Source: Methanosaeta sp. PtaU1.Bin060 (GTDB lineage: Archaea > Halobacteriota > Methanosarcinia > Methanotrichales > Methanotrichaceae). Taken from it: a stretch of DNA of 54,017 nucleotides. Both the position numbers and the translations under genes were made by a program. The notes beneath the pieces were generated by a model. The model ran no database searches. It was not told where the DNA came from and saw nothing but the letters and a program-made list of their open reading frames with translations. The stretch's first letter is position 1, and each line of letters starts with the position of its first letter. Positions 19,998-29,202 of the stretch are shown one piece after another. The DNA is taken from NCBI GenBank assembly GCA_002067365.1, contig MVRK01000046.1:1-54017 (forward strand). Reading direction: 5' to 3'.

Positions 19998-21676
19998 GTC
20001 TCCTCCCTCAAGGCCTCGAACTCATAGGCGTAATACCTCGGATATGCCTTCCATGTCAGATTTGTCCAGTTTTGAGACGCAGACTCATAGATTCTCCTAT
20101 CCTGATGAAGCTGCCAATTGTTGTTGTCTTTGGTATAAGCAAGAGCTATTGTTATATTTTGAAGCGATGATCGCACCTCTACCTGGTAGGTTATCTTCGT
20201 GCCTATCTCAGTGGCGCTCTCGTTTCTCAGGTTGACATCGATGTTGGGGCCTGGAAACTCACCCAGCACTATGTCATTGGATATGAATCTGTACTTCGTC
20301 TCTCCCAGGAAGGGCCCACTGAAGAGGTTCGCCGTGTTGACTGTGTAGCTCAGATTTGCCATCCCATGCTCATAGGTTTGCAGGCCCCCATAGAGCCATC
20401 TCTTGGCCACTGGATCATACACCTCAAGCCTTATCGCCACAGGTCCATTTACCTGTGACCCATTTATCTGCACAGTGTATGTGTAGGTGTAAAGGCTTGA
20501 AATTGAGCCGCTCAGTGGATTGGTGAAATATAAAGATGCATTGAAGGGCTGGACGGTCGCGTTTTCGATCTCTATGGGTACGATCTCGGGACCTGGATAG
20601 CTATCCGACTCATCCTTCGTGGTGCTGATGGGCTTGTCGGAGCCCGGGTAATAGATGCTGAAGTAGTAGTTAGATGATCCTCTTGTGTCGGGGTTCTCTG
20701 TCAGGCGAATATTTGGCCAGGCAAGGCGCTGCCAGCTGGAGATGTTCTCGTAGGGCACGATGCCCGCAGACCTGTACGTCCTGCTGTCCAGATCCCATAC
20801 GCTCAGCTCCACATTGAGCTTCTTCTCAGCCCTGAAATCCAGAGCGTAGGCAAAGCGGCTCTCGGGCAGGCCCCTCTCAGGGCTCACGCTGGCATTCCTG
20901 TAGGTGTAGTTCGCTGGCCAGGAGGGTCCTCCATAGACATCCGACTCCTTCCTGCCTGCGAATTTGTAGTATGCCGTGTTGAAGTCGAAGCCCAGAGAGA
21001 TATTGTCCCAGACGAGCTTCTGCCAGGAGCCGACTTTGGTGTAGTTCATGCTTCCCTTTTTCGTCCAGGGGCCGCTCTTTGAAGGCGCTACCTCTATCAA
21101 TATGCTGTCATTGGAGTTGGACTGTGCCTCTACCTCGTAGGAGTAAGCTGTCTCATTGGTCCCCTTCAGAGGAGTGACGCCTTCATTCCTGAAAGCCTCG
21201 AAGGGCTTGAGTATCCTGGGATGGCCCTCGTAGTCCTCCACCACGATGGGTGATCCTATGAACTGGGTTATCCTCAGGCGGTACCATGCCTTGTCCCAGA
21301 TGCCAGTCTCATTTTTGTCCGATACCCATCTGCCGAAATCCCCCTGCTTCATCTCCGGGGACTGGAGGTTGAGATCAAAGCGGAAGTCCTTCGCTTCTCC
21401 TGGCTTCAGATAGAGGCTCTGATCCTCGACTGTGAAATCCTTGGATATTGACGCGTCTTCAACATCTGGACCGACCTCCAGTTCTATCTTCTTTATAGCC
21501 ATGGCATTGGTCGGCTGGATATGAATGACATACGAGATGGTCCTGCTCGCCTCCAGGGGTTCAGCCGCCGCTCCTCTCTGCTCGAAGAAGACAGAGGCGA
21601 CATCCTGAGACTGCGCTGTGAAGACGCTCAACATAAGTGCTATCGAGAGGCAAAAAACCACCTTTGGTAAGGCCAT
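19994..21676 (-). CDS. Secreted repeat protein, first gene of the tubulin-like operon
   Basis: The product of about 560 aa begins MALPKVVFCLSIALMLSVFT, a signal peptide cleaved near AQSQD. The mature protein holds about four repeats of a beta domain, recognisable by SWQKLVWDNISLGF, SWQRLAWPNIRLTE, a less clear copy at LSYTVNTANLFSGPF, and NWTNLTWKAYPRYYAYEFEA. Each is followed by YY- or YRF-type and PGP-type motifs. There is no C-terminal membrane segment. It has many potential N-glycosylation sites. A start at 21691 (MDVSGM...) is possible; neither start has a strong ribosome-binding site. It overlaps the next gene by 4 nt, so the two are probably a translated pair. Confidence 0.72.
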   Translation of the reverse strand: MALPKVVFCLSIALMLSVFTAQSQDVASVFFEQRGAAAEPLEASRTISYVIHIQPTNAMAIKKIELEVGPDVEDASISKDFTVEDQSLYLKPGEAKDFRFDLNLQSPEMKQGDFGRWVSDKNETGIWDKAWYRLRITQFIGSPIVVEDYEGHPRILKPFEAFRNEGVTPLKGTNETAYSYEVEAQSNSNDSILIEVAPSKSGPWTKKGSMNYTKVGSWQKLVWDNISLGFDFNTAYYKFAGRKESDVYGGPSWPANYTYRNASVSPERGLPESRFAYALDFRAEKKLNVELSVWDLDSRTYRSAGIVPYENISSWQRLAWPNIRLTENPDTRGSSNYYFSIYYPGSDKPISTTKDESDSYPGPEIVPIEIENATVQPFNASLYFTNPLSGSISSLYTYTYTVQINGSQVNGPVAIRLEVYDPVAKRWLYGGLQTYEHGMANLSYTVNTANLFSGPFLGETKYRFISNDIVLGEFPGPNIDVNLRNESATEIGTKITYQVEVRSSLQNITIALAYTKDNNNWQLHQDRRIYESASQNWTNLTWKAYPRYYAYEFEALREET

Positions 21677-21749
21677 TCCACTCACATCCACTATTCGTCC
21701 TCAATCGGTGAACATATTTAATTCTAACGTTTATGGACGAAATGATTAT

Positions 21750-21768
21750 TTAAATATAAAATATAAAA
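21750..21768 (-). promoter_or_regulatory. Probable promoter of the tubulin-like operon
   Basis: The minus strand reads TTTATATTTAAATAAT here, the only strong TATA-like element between the operon and the convergent end of the aminotransferase gene. It would start transcription near 21725, about 50 nt before the ATG at 21676. Confidence 0.45.
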
Positions 21769-21791
21769 TTAGTTTGTTTTAGTAGCTCAAA

Positions 21792-22937
21792 TCAGATCCC
21801 AAGCGCCTTGCTCGCAGCCTCGACCCCGGCGCCTCTCTGCGGCAGCCGGTCCTCCTTGGCCAGCACCAGCTCGAGGGTCTGGATGGTCTGAAGGATATCG
21901 CTCGTGGAGCAGACGCCCATGGTGCCGATCCTGAAGATCTTGCCCTTCAGCTGCTCCTGGCCCCCTGAGACGACGACGCCCTGCTTCTTCATGCCGCCGC
22001 GCAGCTTGTCATCGCTGATGCCTGTGGGCATCTTCATGGCGGTGACTGTGTTGGAGTAGTGAGTGTGCTCATTCACCTTCGGGAAAAGCTCGATCTCAAG
22101 CGCCTTGGCAGCCGCCCTGACAGCCTCAGCCTGCCTGGCAGTTCGCGCCCGCCGTGCCGCGAAGCCCTCATCTGCAGCCATGTGAAGCGCCTCCTGCAGG
22201 GCATAGAAGAGGGGAACCGCCGGTGTGTAGGGAGTCTGCGCAGGGCTCTTCCTGGCGCTCTTCAGGTGTGCCTTGAGGTCTGCATAGTAGCTGGCGCTCT
22301 TGGGCAGCATCCTCTCCTCCGCCCGAGGCGATGTTGAGACGACCGCCAGCCCCGGAGGCACAGCAAGCGCCTTCTGGGAGCCTGTGATGGCGATGTCGAT
22401 GGACCACTCATCAGTCTGGAACTCGTTGCCGCCAATCGATGAGATGCCGTCCACGATGAATATGGCGTCGTGCTTTCGGGCCAGATTGCCCACCTCCTTC
22501 GCAGGGTTGGTCAGGCCGACGGAGGTCTCGTTGTGGACCATGGCCACTGCCTTGGCCCCCTCTTCGAGGGCTGCCGCCACCTTGTCCAGGTCGAAGGGAG
22601 TGCCCCAATCGAACTTCACAGGAACCACCCGGCCGTACCTCTCGCCTATCTCGGTGAACCTCTCGCCGAACTTGCCATTGGAGATGGTGACGATGGTATC
22701 ATCCCGGCCGATGATGCCCGCCACAGCGGCGTCCATGCCCACAGTGCCGCTGCCCGTCATCACGACTATCTCGTTCTTCGTCTCGAAGAAATCCTTGAGA
22801 AGCGCCCGGCAATCGCTGTAGATGGCACCGAACTCGCCGCTCCTGTGGCTGATCATGGGCCTGGACATGGTTCGCAGCACTCGCGGCGCGACCTTGACAG
22901 GCCCTGGAATCATCAATAGTGTGTCCTCTATGTCCAT
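21792..22937 (-). CDS. Class V PLP aminotransferase (serine/alanine-glyoxylate type)
   Basis: The product (381 aa from the chosen start) matches class V aminotransferases: LLMIPGPVKVAPRVLRTMSRP, MTGSGTVGMDAAVAGII, VDGISSIGGNEF and the PLP lysine in ITGSQKALAVPPGL. Archaeal members include broad-specificity enzymes acting on Asp, Ala or phosphoserine; the substrate here cannot be told. I chose the ATG at 22937 because AAGGGA lies 5 nt upstream; an in-frame ATG at 22958 has none. It lies 40 nt after rnhB on the same strand. The C-terminal GVEAASKALGI tail looks normal. Confidence 0.88.
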   Translation of the reverse strand: MDIEDTLLMIPGPVKVAPRVLRTMSRPMISHRSGEFGAIYSDCRALLKDFFETKNEIVVMTGSGTVGMDAAVAGIIGRDDTIVTISNGKFGERFTEIGERYGRVVPVKFDWGTPFDLDKVAAALEEGAKAVAMVHNETSVGLTNPAKEVGNLARKHDAIFIVDGISSIGGNEFQTDEWSIDIAITGSQKALAVPPGLAVVSTSPRAEERMLPKSASYYADLKAHLKSARKSPAQTPYTPAVPLFYALQEALHMAADEGFAARRARTARQAEAVRAAAKALEIELFPKVNEHTHYSNTVTAMKMPTGISDDKLRGGMKKQGVVVSGGQEQLKGKIFRIGTMGVCSTSDILQTIQTLELVLAKEDRLPQRGAGVEAASKALGI

Positions 22938-22976
22938 CTGATCCCTTCTCTTAATCATTTCTAACTTCTGGGCGGC

Positions 22977-23609
22977 CTATATAAAACTAGCTTTTATACG
23001 CTGCGCCGTGGCCCATGAATGCCTGGAGCACTCAGGAAGCTCCCCCTTCTCCTTGACCCAGGAGCTGAGAAACTCGATGGTGTCTGAATCATGGGGATAA
23101 CCGCTACCGATCTTGCAGCCGAGAGAGTGTTCCAGCTCCCGCACGGATGCGTCTCTTTTCACCTTCGCCAGGATGGAGGCGGCGGATACGACCTTATGGC
23201 GCTCATCAGCCTTATGCTCGGCTATCAGGAGCATCTTGGTCTTGCTGGCGCTCCTGACACGTTCAGCGAACCTTGAGGCGTCCACGTCGGCTGCATCAAG
23301 GACTGCCCTGTCGGCCTGCAGCTTCGCCACCACCTGGGCATAGCTTTGGACCATGATATCGTTCATGGTCATCACCTGGCGCAGCTCGTCTATAACCCTC
23401 GGCGAAACCTCAAGGATGTACTGATCTGCTGCGATCGCATTGATCTTTCTCGCCAGGACCTCCCTCTTGGCGGGAGAGAGCTGCTTTGAGTCCCTGACAC
23501 CGAAGGCTGCGAGGTCGAAGAGCCTCTCCTCATCTATCACGAGGCCAGCGACAAACATCGAGCCCACGACAGGGCCTTTGCCTGCCTCATCGGCGCCAAG
23601 GAGGAGCAT
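22977..23609 (-). CDS. rnhB: Ribonuclease HII
   Basis: The 210-aa product has the RNase HII signature MLLLGADEAGKGPVVGSM, with the first catalytic Asp and Glu in GADEAGKG. DSKQLSPAKRE, VLDAADVDASRF and HKADERHKVVSAASILAKV follow. It removes RNA from RNA-DNA hybrids and single ribonucleotides during replication and repair. The C-terminus is archaeal in type (ECSRHSWATAQRIK). The ATG at 23609 has no strong ribosome-binding site. The aminotransferase gene follows 40 nt later. Confidence 0.95.
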   Translation of the reverse strand: MLLLGADEAGKGPVVGSMFVAGLVIDEERLFDLAAFGVRDSKQLSPAKREVLARKINAIAADQYILEVSPRVIDELRQVMTMNDIMVQSYAQVVAKLQADRAVLDAADVDASRFAERVRSASKTKMLLIAEHKADERHKVVSAASILAKVKRDASVRELEHSLGCKIGSGYPHDSDTIEFLSSWVKEKGELPECSRHSWATAQRIKASFI

Positions 23610-23929
23610 GAGTGCTGTTATTCAGATGGATCTATTTCTAAGTGTGGGTGGCAGTGCAGATAAAATATAGCTAGCACAGTCACCTGGCGAACCTGATATT
23701 CTTCGGATTGGCTTTCAGCTCTTCAGGCAAATCGCTCTTCCCTTATTACTTCCATGCCTGGCGGCCCCTCAATACCATGAATAGCTGCCTCTTTTCTACT
23801 AACGAGGCGAGGTCGAGCCTCGGATGAGCCCGGAGGATACGCTTAGCCGGGCGCGACTCGATAAAGCTCCTCTATATCGACTTCCTGGCGGCATGCCTGA
23901 TGGTCAGGCACAATCACCTCATATGTTCT
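23610..23929. other. Intergenic region with two strong hairpins
   Basis: No coding sequence is supported. Two adjacent hairpins stand out: CGAGGC (23803-23808) with GCCTCG (23817-23822), and GCCCGG (23828-23833) with CCGGGC (23847-23852). This could be a small RNA or a terminator of the PHP operon, which ends at 23930. I found no C/D-box or tRNA pattern. Confidence 0.4.
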
Positions 23930-24586
23930 CTAGACCCGTCTCGCCCTCTTGACCATCTTCCTGTAAAAATAGGTGAACATGTTTCCCACGAAGAACCTGG
24001 GCGGCGTTCTCTTCCCCAGGATCTGTGTCCGCCCCTTCCTGATCGCCTCCAGCACCTCCTCTGCGTCCTCTGCCTCGATCTCAGTCACACCGAGGCCCAC
24101 AGTCTCTGCGAAGTGCGAGTCGCTCCCGGCCACCATCGGCATCTTTCGCCTCTTTGCCTCGAACCTAGCCCTACCGTTGGCGAGGCCGAAGATGTGCTTG
24201 GAGTTATAAACCTCCACTGCATCGGCATCAGGAATCCTGCCGAGGGCGTGCCTGAAGGGATGGTATGGATGCGGGACGTCGGCTATTCCCCCTAGCTCGT
24301 GCGCTCTCTCTATCGTCTCCTCAGGGCTCATCCTTCTCTGCGGCGGCTCCTCGACGCCCAAGACCAGCAGATGCCCCTCAGAGGTGCTTACCTCGACCCC
24401 CGGAATGAGTATCAGGTCGAGCTTCTTGTCTCTGATGTATCTTCTCGCCGCAGGGATCCCCTTCATGGTGTCGTGATCCGTGATGGCGATGCCGTCGAGG
24501 CCTCTCCTCCTGGCCGCCTCGATGATCTCCTTCACGTCCGCGTGGCCGTCCGAGAAGTTAGAATGAATGTGGAGGTCGAACTTCAT
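23930..24586 (-). CDS. PHP-domain metal-dependent phosphoesterase
   Basis: The 218-aa protein has the PHP motifs in order: DLHIHSNFSDG, ITDHDT, GVEVSTSEGH, a later ADVPHPYHPF and GSDSHFAETVG, which supply the His/Asp/Glu metal ligands. PHP proteins hydrolyse phosphoesters; archaeal stand-alone members have uncertain substrates. The gene starts 13 nt after leuC ends and is last in what appears to be an aclB-aclA-leuC-php transcript. There is no signal peptide. Confidence 0.88.
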   Translation of the reverse strand: MKFDLHIHSNFSDGHADVKEIIEAARRRGLDGIAITDHDTMKGIPAARRYIRDKKLDLILIPGVEVSTSEGHLLVLGVEEPPQRRMSPEETIERAHELGGIADVPHPYHPFRHALGRIPDADAVEVYNSKHIFGLANGRARFEAKRRKMPMVAGSDSHFAETVGLGVTEIEAEDAEEVLEAIRKGRTQILGKRTPPRFFVGNMFTYFYRKMVKRARRV

Positions 24587-24598
24587 GTCCGTCTCCTC

Positions 24599-25843
24599 CT
24601 AATTTTTCTCCGGAGCGGTTATAAAACCTTTGACGGCCCCGGCTGCTGCCGTGGCGGGCGATGCCAGATAAACCGACCCGCCTTTGCCCATTCTTCCGGG
24701 GAAGTTGCGGTTCGATGTGGACAGACAGACCTCTCCATCCCCCAGGACGCCCATGTGCGCCCCAAGGCACGGCCCGCAGCCTGGCGGGCCGATCATAGCA
24801 CCCGCCTCGACTAGGATCGCGATGATGCCCCTCTTCAGGGCCTCCATCAGGACCTCTCTTGAGGCTGGGATGACCAGCGTTCGCACTGCGACCTTGCAGC
24901 CCTTGATGATCCGCGCTGCCATCTCCAGGTCCTCCAGACGGCCATTGGTGCATGTGCCGATGAGGACCTGGTCGATCCTCGTCCCCTCGAAATCCGAGAC
25001 GGGCCGCACATTGTCCACCCTTGTGGGAAACGCGATCTGAGGCTCAAGGTCACTTACGTCGTACTCTATATCTGAGTCGTAGGAATCGGGATCTGAGAAG
25101 GCTGGAGAGTACGCTTCCTTCGCCCTCCCCCGCAGGTAGGCGTCCGTCTTTTCATCGGGCGGGACTATGGCCGCCTTTGCCCCCATCTCGACGCCCAGGT
25201 TGCACAGCGTCATCCTGCCCGAGATGCTCAGGTTCTCGATGGCCTGTCCCGTGTACTCGACCGCCTTGTAGGTGGCACCATCTGCCCCAAGATCGCCTAT
25301 GATCTTCAGTGCGATGTCCTTGGCAGAGACACAGGGCTTGAGATCTCCCTTGACAGTTATCCCTATCGTCTGGGGAACCTTGAACCAGAGACGCCCGCAG
25401 GAGTAAACCTCCGCCATATCAGTGGCCCCAAGGCCCGTGGCGAAGGCCCCGAAGGCTCCGTATGTGCAGGAGTGCGAGTCCGCACCGACGATCAGCTTTC
25501 CAGGCAGGGCGAAACCCTGCTCGGGCAAGACCTGGTGGCAGACGCCAGTTCCGCACTCGAAGAAGTTGGAGATCCCTTGCACACTGACCCACTCCCGAAC
25601 CTCCTTCTGTAGCGTTGCAGCGACGTCGGTGTTCGCAGGAATCTGGTGGTCGAAGGGAACAATGATCCTCTCAGGGTCCCAGACCCTCTCGGAGCCCATC
25701 TCCTTGAAGGACTTGATGGCCAGGACGGATGTCCCGTCGTGGGACATCGCATAGTCAATGCTCGCCTCGACAATCTCCCCCGGCTCCAAGATCACCTCTG
25801 AGCCCGACGCCCTGGTGAAGACCTTCTGGCTTATGGTCGCCAT
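24599..25843 (-). CDS. leuC: 3-isopropylmalate dehydratase / homoaconitase large subunit (LeuC type)
   Basis: The 414-aa aconitase-superfamily large subunit has the 4Fe-4S cysteines in [14 protein letters not shown] and [13 protein letters not shown], the [20 protein letters not shown] motif and the C-terminal [12 protein letters not shown] signature. The heterodimer isomerises 2- to 3-isopropylmalate, or acts on homoaconitate or citramalate in paralogues. The small subunit that could pair with it is 25 kb away (leuD, 50142-50636). It follows ATP-citrate lyase aclA by 115 nt on the same strand. Substrate choice depends mainly on the small subunit, so it is open. Confidence 0.88.
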   Translation of the reverse strand: MATISQKVFTRASGSEVILEPGEIVEASIDYAMSHDGTSVLAIKSFKEMGSERVWDPERIIVPFDHQIPANTDVAATLQKEVREWVSVQGISNFFECGTGVCHQVLPEQGFALPGKLIVGADSHSCTYGAFGAFATGLGATDMAEVYSCGRLWFKVPQTIGITVKGDLKPCVSAKDIALKIIGDLGADGATYKAVEYTGQAIENLSISGRMTLCNLGVEMGAKAAIVPPDEKTDAYLRGRAKEAYSPAFSDPDSYDSDIEYDVSDLEPQIAFPTRVDNVRPVSDFEGTRIDQVLIGTCTNGRLEDLEMAARIIKGCKVAVRTLVIPASREVLMEALKRGIIAILVEAGAMIGPPGCGPCLGAHMGVLGDGEVCLSTSNRNFPGRMGKGGSVYLASPATAAAGAVKGFITAPEKN

Positions 25844-25957
25844 TTCTTCTCTTCTTCTCTATTTCTCCGTGGCTGATAATCCTGCCCCTTTCCTCTCTTC
25901 CCTTCGCGTGAACGAGATCCTCGCGCGAAGCCGCGAGATCAAGGCAGGCTGTTCCAG

Positions 25958-27823
25958 TTAGCTTCGCTTGCACTGGATCTCGTCGGAAGATGGCATCATG
26001 TAGGCGATATCCTCCGCGGGATGCCTGTACAGCCTCGCTCCCAGGCGCTTCTGGTCCAGGATATGCCCTATCAGGCCGATGCTCCTTCCGAGGGCGAAGA
26101 GCCCATTCAGGTAGCCGAGCCGCACGACCTCGTCTATCTCCTCCTTGGTGAAGGCCCCGCAGGACGACATCAGGTCCAGGAAGAGAATTCCAATGCAGCC
26201 GTCCACATTCAGGATCAGATTCCCCTTCTTCGCAGTCGTCAGCTGCTCTACCTGAATGGCGTAGTTCAGAAGCTCAGTGCTCGGGAAGTTCCTCTTGGCA
26301 TACCCTATCAGAAGCTGTACTCTCTTGTCAGGGTTCTTGACGCTCTTGATCTTGTGCCCGATGCCCGGGATGTTTATGCCCTTCTTCTTCATCTCATTTA
26401 CGAACTGCTCGGGCGAAAGGCCGCTCTCACGGGCGCTCTTGAACTCTCGCGCTGCGTCATCGATGGCCCCTCCGAAGCGAGGACCGATGGTCAGGAGGCC
26501 GCTGCATAGCGACGAGATGAGATCCTTCCCTGCACAGGAGGCGACGATGGCATTATGGGCTCCTGATACTGCAGGGCCGTGATCCGCCACAATCTGCAGC
26601 ACCAGCTCTATGAACTGGGCTGCGTAGTCTGGCAGCTCCTTCTTGAACCACAGAAGGCCGATGACGCCACCGATGCCCATCCTCTGATCCAGCACGTCGG
26701 ATAGCCTCTTGCCAGCGTACAGCAGCTCCTCGCCGCGGTCGTCCGTGATGGTGCAGATGAATGTGGTGGGCCTGCGGATGGCTCCTGTGGCGAGAGCCTT
26801 GCTGTAATCCAGGGGCAGGCGCGGAACCTCGGGCTCGACGACGTCCTGAACCTCACCTTTCGCCTTCAGAATCCCATAGACCTGCGCAATCACTTTGCCG
26901 TAGTCGTCGAAGGTGCATGGCACATAGGCTCCTGCCTCGCGAAATGCATCGTTTTTGGCCTGGGCGGTCTCCTTCTTAGTGTCCGCCTTCGCCCCGGCAT
27001 GCCCGAACTGCACGCTTGCAGGCAGCACAGGCGAGCAGGTGCCCGTCACCCAAGCGACGAGCGGCTTCTTGATCTTGCCCTCTTTCAGAGCCGCGATGAT
27101 CCTGTACTCATCCTCCCCGCCCAGCTCCCCGAGGCACGCTATCATCTTGATCTCGGGGTTCCTCTCGTACCTGAGGATGTGGTCCAGCATCGTCGAGCCT
27201 GGATATCTGTCCCCACCGATGGCCACACCCTCGTAGATTCCACTGGAGTTGCGGGAGATGATGTTGAATGCCTCGTTGAGCATGCCGCCTGACTTCGAGA
27301 CAAAGCCCACGCAGCCTGGGCGGTAGAGCCTGGAGGCTATGATGTTATCGATGGTGCCTGCGGTATTCCCTATCCTGAAGGCTCCTGCAGCCATGCCGCC
27401 CACTGTGGCTGGACCTAGGATCATCTTCTCAAGCTTCCTGGCAGTGGCTGCCATCACCCTTGACTGACGCTCAGGAACGCCCTCAGCGATGACTGCGACT
27501 GTGCCGATCGTAGGCACCTCCAGGGCCTCCATGGTAGTCTCGAATGCTGAGCGATGGGATGCGAAGTTTACCATCACGTCCGCCTCGGGATGCGCCTTCG
27601 CGGCCGCCGCAGTGGTCTTGTACATGGGCAGCAGGATCTCCTTCGTTCCCCAGAATGCCTTGTGGATTCCTGCTCGATTGGGGTTGATGACGGCGGAGAT
27701 GCTGGGGACCTCCCGCTTGCAGATATAATCGAAGTCGAGCATTCGCTGGATGGCATTGGTCTGGTAGCCGTAGATCAGGGCGCGGGTGTTCCTGTCGAAT
27801 AAAACATAGCCCTTCCTGCTCAT
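25958..27823 (-). CDS. aclA: ATP-citrate lyase alpha subunit
   Basis: The 621-aa product has a succinyl-CoA ligase alpha-like part with the phosphohistidine site QFGHAGAK (His275) and a C-terminal citrate synthase-like part with GPRFGGAIDDAA and GIGHKIKSV (His490). The enzyme cleaves citrate with ATP and CoA to acetyl-CoA and oxaloacetate, and may run in reverse. This architecture matches the large subunit of microbial AclBA. It overlaps aclB by 4 nt. The C-terminus IAYMMPSSDEIQCKRS is intact. It is established that Methanosaeta (Methanothrix) concilii has such an enzyme. Confidence 0.93.
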   Translation of the reverse strand: MSRKGYVLFDRNTRALIYGYQTNAIQRMLDFDYICKREVPSISAVINPNRAGIHKAFWGTKEILLPMYKTTAAAAKAHPEADVMVNFASHRSAFETTMEALEVPTIGTVAVIAEGVPERQSRVMAATARKLEKMILGPATVGGMAAGAFRIGNTAGTIDNIIASRLYRPGCVGFVSKSGGMLNEAFNIISRNSSGIYEGVAIGGDRYPGSTMLDHILRYERNPEIKMIACLGELGGEDEYRIIAALKEGKIKKPLVAWVTGTCSPVLPASVQFGHAGAKADTKKETAQAKNDAFREAGAYVPCTFDDYGKVIAQVYGILKAKGEVQDVVEPEVPRLPLDYSKALATGAIRRPTTFICTITDDRGEELLYAGKRLSDVLDQRMGIGGVIGLLWFKKELPDYAAQFIELVLQIVADHGPAVSGAHNAIVASCAGKDLISSLCSGLLTIGPRFGGAIDDAAREFKSARESGLSPEQFVNEMKKKGINIPGIGHKIKSVKNPDKRVQLLIGYAKRNFPSTELLNYAIQVEQLTTAKKGNLILNVDGCIGILFLDLMSSCGAFTKEEIDEVVRLGYLNGLFALGRSIGLIGHILDQKRLGARLYRHPAEDIAYMMPSSDEIQCKRS

Positions 27824-29145
27824 GAGGACGCACCTCCCAAGGCCAGGGGAACTATGCGAGTCATGTGCGTCTCAGGCCCGTACACCTCTATAGGAACTCC
27901 CAGCATCTCTCCCAGATCCCGCATCAGCTTCAGGCCGACCTCGTAGTTGGGGCCACCACGCCGAACATAGATCTTGACTCCCGATGCCTTCAGCTTCTCC
28001 TGGTATTCCTTGAGCGCCATGACAACGCCCTTGAAGGTGTTGGCCACGTCTGTGAAGTTGGCGATGGCACCTCCGATGAGGAGCACCTTTCCCCTCGGGT
28101 GCCTCTCGCGCGTCATCAGATCGAGAATTGTCCTTGTGTAGTGGTAGGTCTCCTCTGTGTTGGGGTCCCCGCTGTACTCGCCGTAGTTGGCCATCTCAGA
28201 GGCGTTGCCCAGATCGCAGATGGTATCTGCGAAGATGACGCTCGCGCCGCCCCCTGCCACCATAGTCCAGACCCGGCCATTGGGGTTGAGGATGGTGAGC
28301 TTCAGGGAGGCTCCCGTCTTCGAGTCGAGATCCTTGATGAACAGCTCCTCCCTGGAGAGCCTTCTGCCGAAGGGCTCGGGAAACTCGATGCCCTGCCAGC
28401 GCTTTCTCTGCCAGTACTCCTCGGCATCGTCGAGCTTTGCGACCATGTCGAGGGGAACTATGGCCCCATCCTGAAATGTGAAGGGGTTGATCTCTATGTA
28501 TGTGAAGCCCGTCTCAGCATAGAACCTGTAAAGGGCCCTGAGGAACCTCTCTATCTGGTCCAGCTTCTTCTCGCCGAGTGCCGCGGGAAGCTGGGATCTG
28601 ATGTCTGGGCTCTTTATCCCCTCCAGGATGTCCACGTGAATCTGCACGACTCTGTCCCAGCTCTCCTCGACGCCGACTCCGCCCTCTGTGGAGAAGAAGA
28701 TGTTGTCGCCGTCCCTGTCAGAGCTTATGGCCACGTAGAACTCCTCCTTGTGGGGTATGAAGCGCTCTATCAGGAAATGGGTCAGCCTGCCGCTCGTGCC
28801 TCCCACCACAACCTCTGCTCCCATATTTTCCTTGAGGTACTTCTTCACCCCTTCCCAGGAAGCATCCAGAAGCACAAGCCCGTGCTTGCCCCTCTTTCCG
28901 AAGAGCTGGTCGGGCTTGACGACAAGCCTCCCCGTCTTAAGCCAGGGGTTCGCTGCCGCAAGCGCTTCCAAATCCGTCTCGGGACCCACCAGGGCCACTT
29001 CGCCCTTATAGGAGAAATCATTGAGGTACTCGGGAAGGTATCTGGCCAGCATCCTCTTCGCATCGTATTCCCTAATGCCTCTCTGTGCCATGTCCAAAAC
29101 CACCTTCGCCGCCCTAATGCTTTTCTTATTTACAAACCTTTCCAA
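27820..29145 (-). CDS. aclB: ATP-citrate lyase beta subunit
   Basis: The 441-aa product is the ATP-grasp/succinyl-CoA ligase beta-like subunit plus citrate-binding domain: YLPEYLNDFSYKGEVALVGP, GRLVVKPDQLFGKRGKHGLV, GFTYIEINPFTF and WTMVAGGGASVIFADTI. It works with aclA (4-nt overlap) to cleave or make citrate. The order aclB-aclA is as in other prokaryotic acl operons. The start METFVNK-like MERFVNKKSIRAAKV is at an ATG at 29145. It is probably the first gene of a transcript that continues into leuC and the PHP gene. Confidence 0.93.
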   Translation of the reverse strand: MERFVNKKSIRAAKVVLDMAQRGIREYDAKRMLARYLPEYLNDFSYKGEVALVGPETDLEALAAANPWLKTGRLVVKPDQLFGKRGKHGLVLLDASWEGVKKYLKENMGAEVVVGGTSGRLTHFLIERFIPHKEEFYVAISSDRDGDNIFFSTEGGVGVEESWDRVVQIHVDILEGIKSPDIRSQLPAALGEKKLDQIERFLRALYRFYAETGFTYIEINPFTFQDGAIVPLDMVAKLDDAEEYWQRKRWQGIEFPEPFGRRLSREELFIKDLDSKTGASLKLTILNPNGRVWTMVAGGGASVIFADTICDLGNASEMANYGEYSGDPNTEETYHYTRTILDLMTRERHPRGKVLLIGGAIANFTDVANTFKGVVMALKEYQEKLKASGVKIYVRRGGPNYEVGLKLMRDLGEMLGVPIEVYGPETHMTRIVPLALGGASS

Positions 29146-29202
29146 TGGCCAAGCCTTTCATTCAAGGCAAATATAAAATAGACGAAAGGGTGCCTGGGAT
29201 TC

